In this document: in pieces, positions 7,875-22,675 of the stretch
Layout: every line of letters begins with the position of its first letter
Numbering within the stretch: the first letter of the stretch is position 1
NCBI GenBank assembly: GCA_001768675.1
Contig: MELN01000020.1
Span: forward strand, 42,666-78,986
Reading direction: 5' to 3'
Source of the DNA: Actinobacteria bacterium RBG_16_64_13
Lineage (GTDB): Bacteria > Actinomycetota > Thermoleophilia > RBG-16-64-13
Length of the DNA stretch: 36,321 nt
Position numbers and translations under genes: made by a program
The notes under the pieces: generated by a model
Told to the model about the DNA's origin: nothing
What the model saw: the letters and a program-made list of their open reading frames with translations, nothing else
Databases searched by the model: none

Positions 7875-8207
7875 ATGGCAAAGACAGTGATCGACAAGGC
7901 AGCAGGCAAAGCCCAGGCCAAACCGGCCGGGAGCCTTAGAGGCGTCCTCGCGCGCTCTTCCTCGCGAGTGTCCGCCACTCGTCCCACCTCCGCGCCGCGG
8001 GGGGCGGTGAGCGCCAAACCGCACGGCCGTATCCGCACCTTCTTCCGCGAAGTACGCATCGAGATGAGCAAGGTCACGTGGCTGTCCCGCAAGGACCTCA
8101 TCCAAGCCACCGCCGTGGTCGTCATCGCGGTCGTCATCGCCGGTGTCTATATCGGTGTGTTCGACTTCATCTGGAACATCATCGTTCGCGCGGTCGGGCT
8201 GGGCTGA
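7875..8207 (+). CDS. secE: preprotein translocase subunit SecE
   Basis: SecE clamps SecY in the inner-membrane SecYEG protein channel. This 110-residue form has a roughly 50-residue basic, Ser/Ala/Pro-rich N-terminal extension, then the conserved amphipathic helix (RTFFREVRIEMSKVTW, about 53-68) and a single membrane segment (about 77-105). The long N-terminus resembles actinobacterial SecE. The frame is open upstream into tRNA-Trp, but ATG 7875 with an AGAGG site is the credible start. nusG follows after 42 nt. Confidence 0.92.
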   Translation: MAKTVIDKAAGKAQAKPAGSLRGVLARSSSRVSATRPTSAPRGAVSAKPHGRIRTFFREVRIEMSKVTWLSRKDLIQATAVVVIAVVIAGVYIGVFDFIWNIIVRAVGLG

Positions 8208-8249
8208 TCCACGGACCCGAGCAGCACATATCCAGGGGCCATCACTTCC

Positions 8250-8774
8250 ATGGATTCCAAGTGGTACGTCATCAACACGTACTCGGGGCACGAGAACAAA
8301 GCTCGTGCCAACCTCGAGCACCGCATCCAGTCGATGAACCAGGCGCAGTACTTCGAGGAGATCGTCGTACCCACCGAGCAGGTGGTGGAGACGAAGGGCG
8401 GCGAGAAGATCCAACTGGAGAAGCGTATCTTCCCCGGCTACCTTCTGGTCAAGATGATCCTCACCGATGATTCATGGTCGCTGGTCAAGAACACACCGGG
8501 CGTTACCGGCTTCGTCGGGTCGGAGAACAAGCCGACTCCGCTCATGCCCTCGGAGGTCGATCGCATTCTGCACACCTCCACAGTGGAGAAACCAAAGGCC
8601 AAGGCCGAGTTCGTCGTCGGCGACCAGGTGCGGGTGGTCAGTGGACCGCTTACCGACTTCACCGGTGAGGTGTCCGAGGTCAACGTCGAGCAGAGCAAGC
8701 TCAAGGTGATGGTGTCCATCTTCGGGAGGGACACTCCCACGGAGTTGGGCTTCGAGCAAGTCAAGAAGATATAG
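8250..8774 (+). CDS. nusG: transcription termination/antitermination factor NusG
   Basis: This 174-residue NusG has an NGN domain (about 1-110, starting WYVINTYSGHE), which binds the RNA polymerase clamp, and a KOW domain (about 122-174, VGDQVRVVSGPLTDFTGEV), which contacts S10/NusE or Rho. It lacks the long acidic N-terminal extension found in many actinobacterial NusG proteins. Its place between secE and rplK is the standard order. Confidence 0.96.
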   Translation: MDSKWYVINTYSGHENKARANLEHRIQSMNQAQYFEEIVVPTEQVVETKGGEKIQLEKRIFPGYLLVKMILTDDSWSLVKNTPGVTGFVGSENKPTPLMPSEVDRILHTSTVEKPKAKAEFVVGDQVRVVSGPLTDFTGEVSEVNVEQSKLKVMVSIFGRDTPTELGFEQVKKI

Positions 8775-8818
8775 GTCGGCTGGGTCACAGATCCATTAGA
8801 TAGAGACGGAGATTCAAG

Positions 8819-9244
8819 GTGGCGAAGAAGGTACGGGCGATAGTCAAGTTGCAGATCGTTGGGGGCAAAGCAAGTCCGGCCCCCCCGGTGGGCCCTGCTC
8901 TGGGTCAACACGGCGTGAACATCATGGAGTTCTGCAAGGCCTACAACGCGGCCACCCAGGATCGCATCGACCAGGTGGTCCCCGTGGAGATCACGGTCTT
9001 TGAAGACCGGTCTTTCACCTTCGTCCTCAAGACCGCGCCGGCCGCCGTCCTTATCCGTTTGGCTGCGGGCATCGCCAAAGGGAGCGGCAACCCGCGCAAG
9101 GAGAAAGTGGGCAAGATCACCAAGGACCAACTCCGGCAGATCGCCGAGGTGAAGATGCCCGACCTCAACGCTCACGATGTCGAAGCGGCTATGAAGATCA
9201 TGGCCGGCACGGCGCGCAGCATGGGAGTCACCGTAGTGGAATAA
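8819..9244 (+). CDS. rplK: 50S ribosomal protein L11
   Basis: uL11, 141 residues, forms the GTPase-associated stalk base with 23S rRNA. The proline-rich N-terminal motif SPAPPVGPALGQ (about 21-32), the target area for thiopeptide antibiotics and for RelA signalling, is intact. GTG start, preceded by GGAG about 8 nt upstream. Confidence 0.96.
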   Translation: MAKKVRAIVKLQIVGGKASPAPPVGPALGQHGVNIMEFCKAYNAATQDRIDQVVPVEITVFEDRSFTFVLKTAPAAVLIRLAAGIAKGSGNPRKEKVGKITKDQLRQIAEVKMPDLNAHDVEAAMKIMAGTARSMGVTVVE

Positions 9245-9310
9245 GTCCGCAGCGACGGACATGAAGGTGGGAGGGCCGGGTGGCCCGTCTGACCACCAGG
9301 AGGTATCACG
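9245..9310 (+). promoter_or_regulatory. folded rplK-rplA spacer, possible L1 control site
   Basis: GGTGG (9266-9270) pairs with CCACC (9293-9297) and encloses GGGCC/GGCCC (9273-9277 with 9282-9286), giving two 5-bp helices separated by an asymmetric 2x6 internal loop. The rplA Shine-Dalgarno sequence lies directly after the outer arm. L1 is known to repress its own operon by binding mRNA helices with an asymmetric internal loop; that this is such a site is inference. Confidence 0.35.
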
Positions 9311-10024
9311 ATGAGCAAGGATTCCAAGCGCTTCCAAGAGGCCAAGAAAGCAGTCGAGCCTGGCCGGGTCTACACGCCGATGGAGGCCGCCACTCTACTC
9401 AAAGGCCTGACGACGGCCAACTTCGACGAGACGGTCGAGGTCCACCTCAAGCTGGGTGTCAACCCCCGCCACGCCGATCAGCAGGTGCGGGGCACGTGCA
9501 TGCTTCCCCACGGCACCGGCAAAACGGTGCGCGTGGCCGCTTTCGCCAAGGGTGAGAAAGCCACCGAAGCCGAGGCCGCGGGCGCCGATCTGGTAGGCGC
9601 GGAAGATCTGGCGGCGCAGATCGAGGGGGGCATGCTCGATTTCGACGCGGCCGTCGCGACTCCGGACATGATGGGCGTGGTGGGGAAACTCGGCCGCGTG
9701 CTGGGTCCCCGCGGGCTCATGCCCAACCCGAAGGCCGGCACCGTGACCTTCGACATTGGCAAGGCCGTGGCCGACATGAAGGCCGGCAAGGTGGAGTACC
9801 GCACCGACAAGTTCGGCGTCATCCACCTGATCGTCGGCAAGAAGTCGTTCCCCGCCGAACATCTGGTTGCCAACTACGGTGAGGTGCTGGGCGAGATCGT
9901 ACGCGCGAAGCCTGCGGCCGCCAAGGGCAAGTACCTGCGCACCATCACTATGACCACGACCATGGGCCCCGGTGTCCCCCTGGATACCTCGAAGACCCGC
10001 GTTATGGTGGAAGAAGAATCGTAA
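9311..10024 (+). CDS. rplA: 50S ribosomal protein L1
   Basis: uL1, 237 residues, forms the mobile stalk at the tRNA exit site and in many bacteria represses translation of the L11-L1 mRNA. The conserved signature GPRGLMPNPKAGTV (about 133-146) is present. AGGAGG lies 8 nt before ATG. Confidence 0.96.
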   Translation: MSKDSKRFQEAKKAVEPGRVYTPMEAATLLKGLTTANFDETVEVHLKLGVNPRHADQQVRGTCMLPHGTGKTVRVAAFAKGEKATEAEAAGADLVGAEDLAAQIEGGMLDFDAAVATPDMMGVVGKLGRVLGPRGLMPNPKAGTVTFDIGKAVADMKAGKVEYRTDKFGVIHLIVGKKSFPAEHLVANYGEVLGEIVRAKPAAAKGKYLRTITMTTTMGPGVPLDTSKTRVMVEEES

Positions 10025-10051
10025 AGCGCGTCTGCTGCCGCCGGTGGGTGC

Positions 10052-10057
10052 TATAAT
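10052..10057 (+). promoter_or_regulatory. candidate -10 box of a separate rplJL promoter
   Basis: A perfect TATAAT sits 28 nt after the rplA stop in a GC-rich setting, just before the L10 leader. No good -35 element is seen at the expected distance, so strength is uncertain. A start near 10064 would make a transcript beginning with the leader. Confidence 0.5.
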
Positions 10058-10070
10058 CCCCGGCGCTATC

Positions 10071-10239
10071 CGCCCGAGACAGCTGGTGCCGCCACGGCGG
10101 CAGAAGCGGAGAGGCCTGAAGCCGACCCGCCAGCCGAGGCAGAGTGTGACCGACATAGTGGTTCGTGTGAGCCTTTGATGTCATCGTCCGCCTCTGCTAC
10201 TTGGAGGTGGACGATTTCTTTTCGAAGGAGGTGAACAGT
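10071..10239 (+). ncRNA. L10 leader with attenuator-like hairpin
   Basis: The segment contains the L10-leader hallmarks GAGACAGCTGGTG (10076-10088), a GCCGCC/GGCGGC hairpin (10088-10101) and CAGCCGAGGC (10131-10140), where L10(L12)4 binds its own mRNA. Downstream, 10183-10194 pairs with 10204-10215 as a 12-bp stem with one G-U pair and a 9-nt loop, followed by TTCTTTTC. This is a convincing intrinsic terminator just before the rplJ ribosome binding site, which suggests feedback by transcription attenuation. Confidence 0.75.
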
Positions 10240-10764
10240 ATGCCGAGACCGGACAAGATCGAAGCAGTCAAGGAGATCACCGCAGATCTCAAGGCCACTG
10301 ACGTCTACTACTTTGTGGACTATCGGGGGCTGACCTTCTCCGAAGCCACGGAATTGCGGGCGCGCCTCGTGAAGGTCGACGCCAGCCTCAAGGTGGTCAA
10401 GAACACCCTTGCCAAGATCGCGGCGGCCGATGCGGGTGTGGAGGGACTCACCGAAATGCTGCAAGGCCCCACAGCGATCGTCTACTGCCATGGCGATCCC
10501 GTCAAGGTGGCCAAGACTATCCAGGACTTCATCAAGGAGAAAAAGAAGGCCACGCTCCGCGGGGGCAAGCTGCAACGTTCCATGCTTACCGCGTCCGACG
10601 TGGAGAAGCTCGCTACCCTACCGAGCCGCGAGCAACTCATCGCCCAATTGGTCGGCGCGATCGCCTCGCCGTTGACCGGACTTGCCAACGTGCTGAGCGG
10701 TCCCATCCGCGGACTCGTGGTCGTGTTGGCGCAGATCCAGGAACAGAAGGCATCCGCCGCCTGA
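10240..10764 (+). CDS. rplJ: 50S ribosomal protein L10
   Basis: uL10, 174 residues, anchors L7/L12 dimers to the ribosome. The frame extends upstream to a TTG at 10201, but that lies inside the attenuator stem; ATG 10240 is preceded by AAGGAGGTG at the ideal distance and gives the usual start PRPDKIEAVKEI. The segment VDYRGLTFSEATELR (about 28-42) is typical. The C-terminal helix (about 140-174) should bind L12. Confidence 0.95.
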   Translation: MPRPDKIEAVKEITADLKATDVYYFVDYRGLTFSEATELRARLVKVDASLKVVKNTLAKIAAADAGVEGLTEMLQGPTAIVYCHGDPVKVAKTIQDFIKEKKKATLRGGKLQRSMLTASDVEKLATLPSREQLIAQLVGAIASPLTGLANVLSGPIRGLVVVLAQIQEQKASAA

Positions 10765-10840
10765 GACTCGCGGCGTTTTGTTTGAACGTTATCCACCAGC
10801 AAGAAGTGTTCAAGAAGAGATCGGAAGGAGTTGAGCTAAG

Positions 10841-11218
10841 GTGACCCCCGACAAGCTCATAGAAGAGATCAAGAAGATGTCCGTGCTCGATCTGTCAGCG
10901 CTGGTCAAGGCGCTGGAAGAGGAGTTCGGAGTCAGTGCCGCCATGCCTATGGCTATGGCTGCTGCCCCGGCCGGCGCTGCGGCTCCCGCGGAGGAAGTAG
11001 AGGAGCAGACGGAGTTCGACGTCATCCTCAAGGCCGCCGGCGAGAAGAAGATCAACGTCATCAAAGTAGTGCGGGCTCTGACCGGACTGGGCCTGAAAGA
11101 AGCCAAAGACCTGGTCGATGGCGCCCCCAACCCGGTCAAGCAGGCGATCCCCAAGGCCGAGGCCGAAGACATCAAGAAGCAACTCGAAGAAGTCGGCGCC
11201 GAAGTCGAAGTCAAGTAA
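10841..11218 (+). CDS. rplL: 50S ribosomal protein L7/L12
   Basis: bL12, 125 residues, recruits translational GTPases. It has an N-terminal dimerisation domain (about 1-34), an Ala/Pro-rich hinge (about 38-52) and the C-terminal factor-binding domain containing KVVRALTGLGLKEAKDLVDGAP (about 71-92). GTG start after a GGAAGGAG site. Confidence 0.96.
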   Translation: MTPDKLIEEIKKMSVLDLSALVKALEEEFGVSAAMPMAMAAAPAGAAAPAEEVEEQTEFDVILKAAGEKKINVIKVVRALTGLGLKEAKDLVDGAPNPVKQAIPKAEAEDIKKQLEEVGAEVEVK

Positions 11219-11268
11219 CATATACCATCGGTGGGTGCGGATCGGATCCGTCTCCCGCCGGTGGAACT

Positions 11269-11316
11269 CAAGCCCGGCCTCGGTGGGTCTCGAGGGACTC
11301 ATCGGAGTCGGGCTTG
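11269..11316 (+). promoter_or_regulatory. branched RNA fold in the rplL-rpoB spacer
   Basis: CAAGCCCG (11269-11276) pairs exactly with CGGGCTTG (11309-11316). Between them lie two smaller hairpins, CCTCG/CGAGG (11278-11282 with 11291-11295) and ACTC/GAGT (11297-11300 with 11305-11308). The result is a three-way junction. In E. coli the rplL-rpoB gap holds an attenuator and RNase III site that set ribosomal versus polymerase expression; a like role here is inferred from position. Confidence 0.45.
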
Positions 11317-11342
11317 CCGCGCGTATCTTGCAGTGATAATAT
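11314..11342 (+). promoter_or_regulatory. candidate promoter upstream of rpoB
   Basis: TTGCCG (11314-11319) and TAATAT (11337-11342) are spaced by 17 nt. The -35 box overlaps the 3' arm of the spacer hairpin. AT content rises locally (GATAATATAC). It could supply extra rpoBC transcription. Confidence 0.4.
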
Positions 11343-11399
11343 ACAAGGTTGCGCGCTGAAACCTGTGCAAAACCCCTGGCATGCGAGGAGTGATCCCCT

Positions 11400-14300
11400 T
11401 TGGGCGAAAGGAAGACTCCCAGAACCCGTAAGTCCTTCTCCAATCTACCGCAGATTCTTGACGTTCCCAACCTGATCGCCGTCCAGACCGAATCGTTCGA
11501 GTGGTTCAAGACTCAGGGCCTCAAAGAGACCATCGAGGACATAAACCCGATTGAGGACTACACGGGCAACTATGCCGTGGAGTTCGGGGAGTACGAGTTC
11601 AAAGAGCCGGCCCTCACACTCAAGGAGTGCCGGGACAAAGACCAGACATACGCGGCGCCTCTGTTCATCACCGTCCGCTTCGTCAACCGAGAATCGGGGG
11701 AGATACGGGAGCAGAGCGTCTTCATGGGCGATTTCCCCATGATGACCGATCAGGGGACCTTCATCATCAACGGCACCGAACGGGTGATAGTCACCCAGCT
11801 CGTACGGTCTCCTGGCGCCTACGTGATGGCTGCCAAAGACCCCACGAAACAGGTGTTGGTCGCCAACCTCATGCCGGCCCGCGGGTCCTGGCTGGAATTC
11901 GAGATCGACAAGCGGGCGGCCGTGTCGGTGCGCATCGACCGCAAGCGGAAACTCCCGGCGACGGTCTTCCTCCGTGCCTTGGCCGGCATCGACTCCGAGA
12001 GGACCAAGGACGAACCCGGCCTCCTTTCCCAGGGTACCGACGAGGAGATCCTCGCTCTGTTCGGCGACAATCCGTTCATCAAGGCCACCCTCGAGAAGGA
12101 CTCAGTGCGCTCGGTGGACGAGGCTCTGGTCGAACTGTTCAAGAAGCAGCGCCCGGGTGAACCGCCTACGCTCGAGGCCAGCCGCAATCTGCTCTGGAAC
12201 ATCTGCTTCGATCCCAAGCGCTACGATCTGACCCGGGTGGGCCGGCACAAGCTCAACGCCCGGCTTGGTCTCAAGACCGATCTTGACGTCCGGACTCTCA
12301 CAAAAGCCGACATCATCGCGCTTGTGCGCGAGCTGGTGGCCGTCCCGTTGGCTATCGATGACGAGCATCTCTTGGAGGATGCCCGCGATCTGGCCGAAGT
12401 CGCGCCCAGCCTGCCGTGGGACGAAGTGGCCAACCGTTTGGACGAGTACGAGCACTTCGGCAATCGTCGCCTGCGCATGGTGGGCGAACTGGTGCAAGAG
12501 GCCTTCCGGGTCGGGCTCTACCGCATGGAGCGGGTCGTGCGCGAGCGCATGACCACTGAGGACGTCGACACCATCACGCCGCAATCCATCATCAATATCC
12601 GGCCGGTGGTGGCTGCGCTCAAGGAGTTCTACGGCAGCTCACAGCTGTCGCAGTTCATGGACCAGACCAACTCCCTGGCGGGGCTTACGCATCGCCGCCG
12701 GCTCTCCGCTCTGGGGGCGGGGGGGCTGACGCGCGAGCGGGCTCCCATCGAGGTGCGCGACGTGCACCCCACCCACTACGGGCGGATGTGCCCCATCGAG
12801 ACCCCGGAAGGTCCCAACATCGGGCTTATCGGCTCGTTGTCCAGCTACGCCACCGTCAATGAGTTCGGGTTCATCCAGACGCCCTACCTCAAAGTGAACG
12901 GCGGCAAGGTTTCCGACGAGATCTACCGGCTCACGGCCTACGAAGAAGAGAAGTATACGATCGCTCAGGCCAACGCGCCGGTGAACCCCAAGACCAAAGC
13001 CTTCGTTGAAGACACGGTGTTGGCCCGCGCCCCCGGGGGCGAGTATGTCAGCGCCCGGCGCGAGGACGTGGACTACATGGACGTCTCCCCGCAGCAGATC
13101 GTGTCGGTGGCGACCGCCCTCGTGCCCTTCCTGGAGCACAACGACGCCAACCGCGCCCTGATGGGGTCCAACATGCAGCGTCAGGCGGTCCCGCTTCTTG
13201 AGGCGGAGGCCCCGCTGATCGGCACGGGCATGGAATTCCGCTCGGCGGTCGACACTGGTGACGTCCTGCTGGCCAAGAAGGCCGGCAAGGTACGGGGCGT
13301 GTCGGCCGACCGCATCCTCATAGAGAGCGAAGAGGGCGAGTTGGAATCGCACAGCCTGCTCAAGTTCGAGCGCTCGAACCAGGGCACGTTCATCCACCAG
13401 AAACCGGTAGTCGACGTGGGCCATACGGTCGTACCGGGCCAAGTCCTCGCGGACGGCGCGTCGACCAAGGACGGGGAGCTGGCCCTGGGTCGCAACCTGC
13501 TCGTCGCATTCATGAGCTGGGAGGGCTACAACTTCGAGGACTCCATCGTCATCAGCGAACGGCTCGTCAAGGACGATGTCCTCACCTCGGTCCACATCGA
13601 GGAGTATGAGGTCGAAGCCCGCTCCACCAAGCTGGGCGACGAGGAGATCACCCGAGACATCCCCAACCGCTCCGAGGAGTCCCTCGCGGATCTCGATGAA
13701 GACGGCGTCGTCCGCATCGGTGCCGAGGTAGCCTCGGGCGACCTGCTGGTAGGCAAGATCACGCCCAAGGGCGAGACCGAGCTCACCGCTGAAGAGAAGC
13801 TCATCCGCGCCATCTTCAAAGAGAAGGCCCGCGAGGTGCGAGACACTTCGCTCAAGGTGCCGCACGGCGAAAAAGGCGTGGTGATCGACGTCAAGGAGTT
13901 CTCCCGCGAAGCCGGCGACGACCTCTCTCCGGGCGTCAACCGTCTGGTGCGGGTCTACGTGGCCAAGAAGCGCAAGATCGCTGAGGGCGACAAGCTGGCC
14001 GGCCGCCACGGGAACAAGGGGGTCATCTCCAAGATCGTCCCCGAAGAGGACATGCCCTTCCTGGAAGACGGGACCCCGGTGGACATCATCCTGAACCCGT
14101 TGGGCGTGCCCTCGCGTATGAACATCGGCCAGGTGATGGAGACGCATCTGGGCTGGGCCGCTCACCACGGCTTCTTCCAGCTCAAGCGGAACAAGAAGAG
14201 TCTGGAAGGGGAACCATTGCTGGCGGGCGGCGACCTGACCGCCGAACAAGAGATCAAGCTGGCCCGCAAGTACTATGACTTGGTGGACGAGTCCACGGCT

Positions 14301-15155
14301 CAAGGTCCGACGCCCATAGCGACGCCGGTGTTCGACGGCGCAAGCCAGGTGGACGTCGACGAGGCTCTGATGGGGTGGGTACTTGCTCACGAGGCCGACG
14401 TCGCGGATCCACTCAAGGTCAAGATGTCCATAAGTCTGGACAACAACCCGGGCACCCACGTCGCCGGTAAGGTGAGATTGTTCAACGGCCGCCTTGGCGA
14501 GCCCTACGACCAGAGCATCACCGTCGGCTACATGTACATGCTGAAGCTCCACCACCTGGTGGACGACAAGATCCACGCTCGCTCGACGGGCCCCTACTCA
14601 CTCGTCACCCAGCAGCCTCTGGGCGGCAAGGCGCAGTTCGGGGGGCAGCGATTCGGGGAGATGGAAGTGTGGGCGCTGGAAGCTTATGGAGCTGCCTACA
14701 CCCTGCAGGAGATGCTCACTATCAAGTCCGACGACACCCAGGGACGGGTCAAGGCTTATGAAGCTATCGTCAAAGGCGAGAACATCGCTCGTCCGGGAGT
14801 GCCCGAGTCGTTCAAGGTGCTGCTCAAAGAGATGCAGTCCCTTGCCCTTGACATCCAGGTCATGAGCGAGGAAGGCGGTTCTCTGGAAGTGGCCGAGGAA
14901 GAGGACGACCTGCTCCGTGCCGCCGAAGAGCTCGGCATCGACCTCTCCGCCCGGTATCGGGCCGAGGAGAGGGCGATCGAGGCTCAGTCAGCTTTGGTGC
15001 CTACGCACACGGGGTCGGAATTGGACGAGGAGCCTGACGACGAGGAAGAATCCGACGAGTTTGAGGGAGCGCCCGAGATTGAGACGTTCGAGATCGACAT
15101 GGACACCGACTTGGGTGACGTTTCACTTTCTTCCTTCGCCGACGACGCGGAATAG
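11400..15155 (+). CDS. rpoB: DNA-directed RNA polymerase subunit beta
   Basis: Catalytic beta subunit, 1251 residues. The TTG start is fixed by an in-frame TGA 9 nt upstream and a GAGGAG site. The rifampicin region (about 415-450) reads GSSQLSQFMDQTNSLAG then LTHRRRLSALGAGG; the residues equal to E. coli Asp516, His526 and Ser531 are kept, while Asn518, Pro520 and Pro535 positions read Thr, Ser and Ala. The C-terminal PESFKVLLKEMQSLALD is followed by the actinobacterial-style LRAAEELGIDLS, then an extra acidic tail of about 65 residues (about 1185-1251) rich in Asp/Glu. rpoC follows after 9 nt. Confidence 0.97.
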   Translation: MGERKTPRTRKSFSNLPQILDVPNLIAVQTESFEWFKTQGLKETIEDINPIEDYTGNYAVEFGEYEFKEPALTLKECRDKDQTYAAPLFITVRFVNRESGEIREQSVFMGDFPMMTDQGTFIINGTERVIVTQLVRSPGAYVMAAKDPTKQVLVANLMPARGSWLEFEIDKRAAVSVRIDRKRKLPATVFLRALAGIDSERTKDEPGLLSQGTDEEILALFGDNPFIKATLEKDSVRSVDEALVELFKKQRPGEPPTLEASRNLLWNICFDPKRYDLTRVGRHKLNARLGLKTDLDVRTLTKADIIALVRELVAVPLAIDDEHLLEDARDLAEVAPSLPWDEVANRLDEYEHFGNRRLRMVGELVQEAFRVGLYRMERVVRERMTTEDVDTITPQSIINIRPVVAALKEFYGSSQLSQFMDQTNSLAGLTHRRRLSALGAGGLTRERAPIEVRDVHPTHYGRMCPIETPEGPNIGLIGSLSSYATVNEFGFIQTPYLKVNGGKVSDEIYRLTAYEEEKYTIAQANAPVNPKTKAFVEDTVLARAPGGEYVSARREDVDYMDVSPQQIVSVATALVPFLEHNDANRALMGSNMQRQAVPLLEAEAPLIGTGMEFRSAVDTGDVLLAKKAGKVRGVSADRILIESEEGELESHSLLKFERSNQGTFIHQKPVVDVGHTVVPGQVLADGASTKDGELALGRNLLVAFMSWEGYNFEDSIVISERLVKDDVLTSVHIEEYEVEARSTKLGDEEITRDIPNRSEESLADLDEDGVVRIGAEVASGDLLVGKITPKGETELTAEEKLIRAIFKEKAREVRDTSLKVPHGEKGVVIDVKEFSREAGDDLSPGVNRLVRVYVAKKRKIAEGDKLAGRHGNKGVISKIVPEEDMPFLEDGTPVDIILNPLGVPSRMNIGQVMETHLGWAAHHGFFQLKRNKKSLEGEPLLAGGDLTAEQEIKLARKYYDLVDESTAQGPTPIATPVFDGASQVDVDEALMGWVLAHEADVADPLKVKMSISLDNNPGTHVAGKVRLFNGRLGEPYDQSITVGYMYMLKLHHLVDDKIHARSTGPYSLVTQQPLGGKAQFGGQRFGEMEVWALEAYGAAYTLQEMLTIKSDDTQGRVKAYEAIVKGENIARPGVPESFKVLLKEMQSLALDIQVMSEEGGSLEVAEEEDDLLRAAEELGIDLSARYRAEERAIEAQSALVPTHTGSELDEEPDDEEESDEFEGAPEIETFEIDMDTDLGDVSLSSFADDAE

Positions 15156-15164
15156 GAGTTTTCC

Positions 15165-19493
<4,329 letters not shown>

Positions 19494-19524
19494 TAGTGCT
19501 TATTGCTAAGCCGACGGGGGCTTC

Positions 19525-19553
19525 TTGCAGGCCCCCCGAGGCTTTGCTATACT
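19525..19553 (+). promoter_or_regulatory. promoter of the rpsL-rpsG-fusA-tuf operon
   Basis: TTGCAG (19525-19530) and TATACT (19548-19553) are separated by exactly 17 nt, about 30 nt after the rpoC stop. A G/C hairpin (GGGGG at 19516-19520 with CCCCC at 19532-19536) overlaps the -35 region and might partly terminate read-through from rpoC. Predicted start is near 19560. Confidence 0.65.
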
Positions 19554-19564
19554 TCGCGGCCGCT

Positions 19565-19591
19565 ACGCGTCCGGACGCGTCATAGACGCGT
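19565..19591 (+). promoter_or_regulatory. 16-bp perfect palindrome plus third ACGCGT copy in the rpsL leader
   Basis: ACGCGTCCGGACGCGT (19565-19580) is its own reverse complement, and a third ACGCGT follows at 19586-19591. It begins about 12 nt after the -10 box, where a repressor operator would lie, and as RNA it would form a hairpin at the very 5' end of the transcript. Function unknown. Confidence 0.45.
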
Positions 19592-19641
19592 GCTTGTGCA
19601 GCGATCGCTGAGCATCGGGAATTGATAGACGAGGAGTTCGT

Positions 19642-20013
<372 letters not shown>

Positions 20014-20036
20014 GCTAAGGAAGGCATACTAGAACC

Positions 20037-20507
20037 ATGGCAAGAAGAGTAAAAGCAGCTAAGCGGGACATCCAGCCCGATCCCATCTACAGAAGCCGTC
20101 TGGTCACCCAGATCGTCAATCGCTTGATGTTGGACGGAAAGAAGTCCACCTCCGAGCGCATCATGTACGACGCGATGAACATCCTTCGCGAGCGCACCAG
20201 CAACGACCCTGCCGGCGTCCTCAAGGAAGCTGTGGAGAACGTACGGCCCGCCCTTGAAGTGCGGTCCCGCCGGGTAGGCGGCGCCAACTATCAGGTGCCG
20301 GTAGAAGTCCCCACCCGCCGGTCGTACACGTTGGCGGTCCGGTGGATCATCATCCACAGCCGCGCCCGGCGCGAGCACACCATGGCCGAGCGGCTGGCCG
20401 GCGAGCTTCTCGATGGATACAACCGCACCGGCGTGACCATGAAGAAGAAAGAAGATCTCCTGCGGATGGCCGAAGCCAACAGGGCTTTCGCCCATTACCG
20501 CTGGTAG
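20037..20507 (+). CDS. rpsG: 30S ribosomal protein S7
   Basis: uS7, 156 residues, organises the 3' major domain of 16S rRNA and lines the E site. The signature DPIYRSRLVTQIVNRLMLDGKK is near the N-terminus (about 15-36), and the length is that of the short bacterial form. It lies between rpsL and fusA, the classical str order. Confidence 0.97.
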   Translation: MARRVKAAKRDIQPDPIYRSRLVTQIVNRLMLDGKKSTSERIMYDAMNILRERTSNDPAGVLKEAVENVRPALEVRSRRVGGANYQVPVEVPTRRSYTLAVRWIIIHSRARREHTMAERLAGELLDGYNRTGVTMKKKEDLLRMAEANRAFAHYRW

Positions 20508-20541
20508 CCGGCAAGCCGGGTAGGAGTTAGGAAAGCAGCAA

Positions 20542-22671
<2,130 letters not shown>

Positions 22672-22675
22672 TGGC

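Noticed and set aside
10201..10239. TTG start extending L10 by 13 residues
   Set aside because: It begins inside the attenuator stem and lacks a binding site, while ATG 10240 has AAGGAGGTG and the normal N-terminus.
12639..14576. 645-codon minus-strand frame opposite rpoB
   Set aside because: It is a low-complexity mirror of a high-GC gene with strong third-position bias, and rpoB itself is unmistakable.
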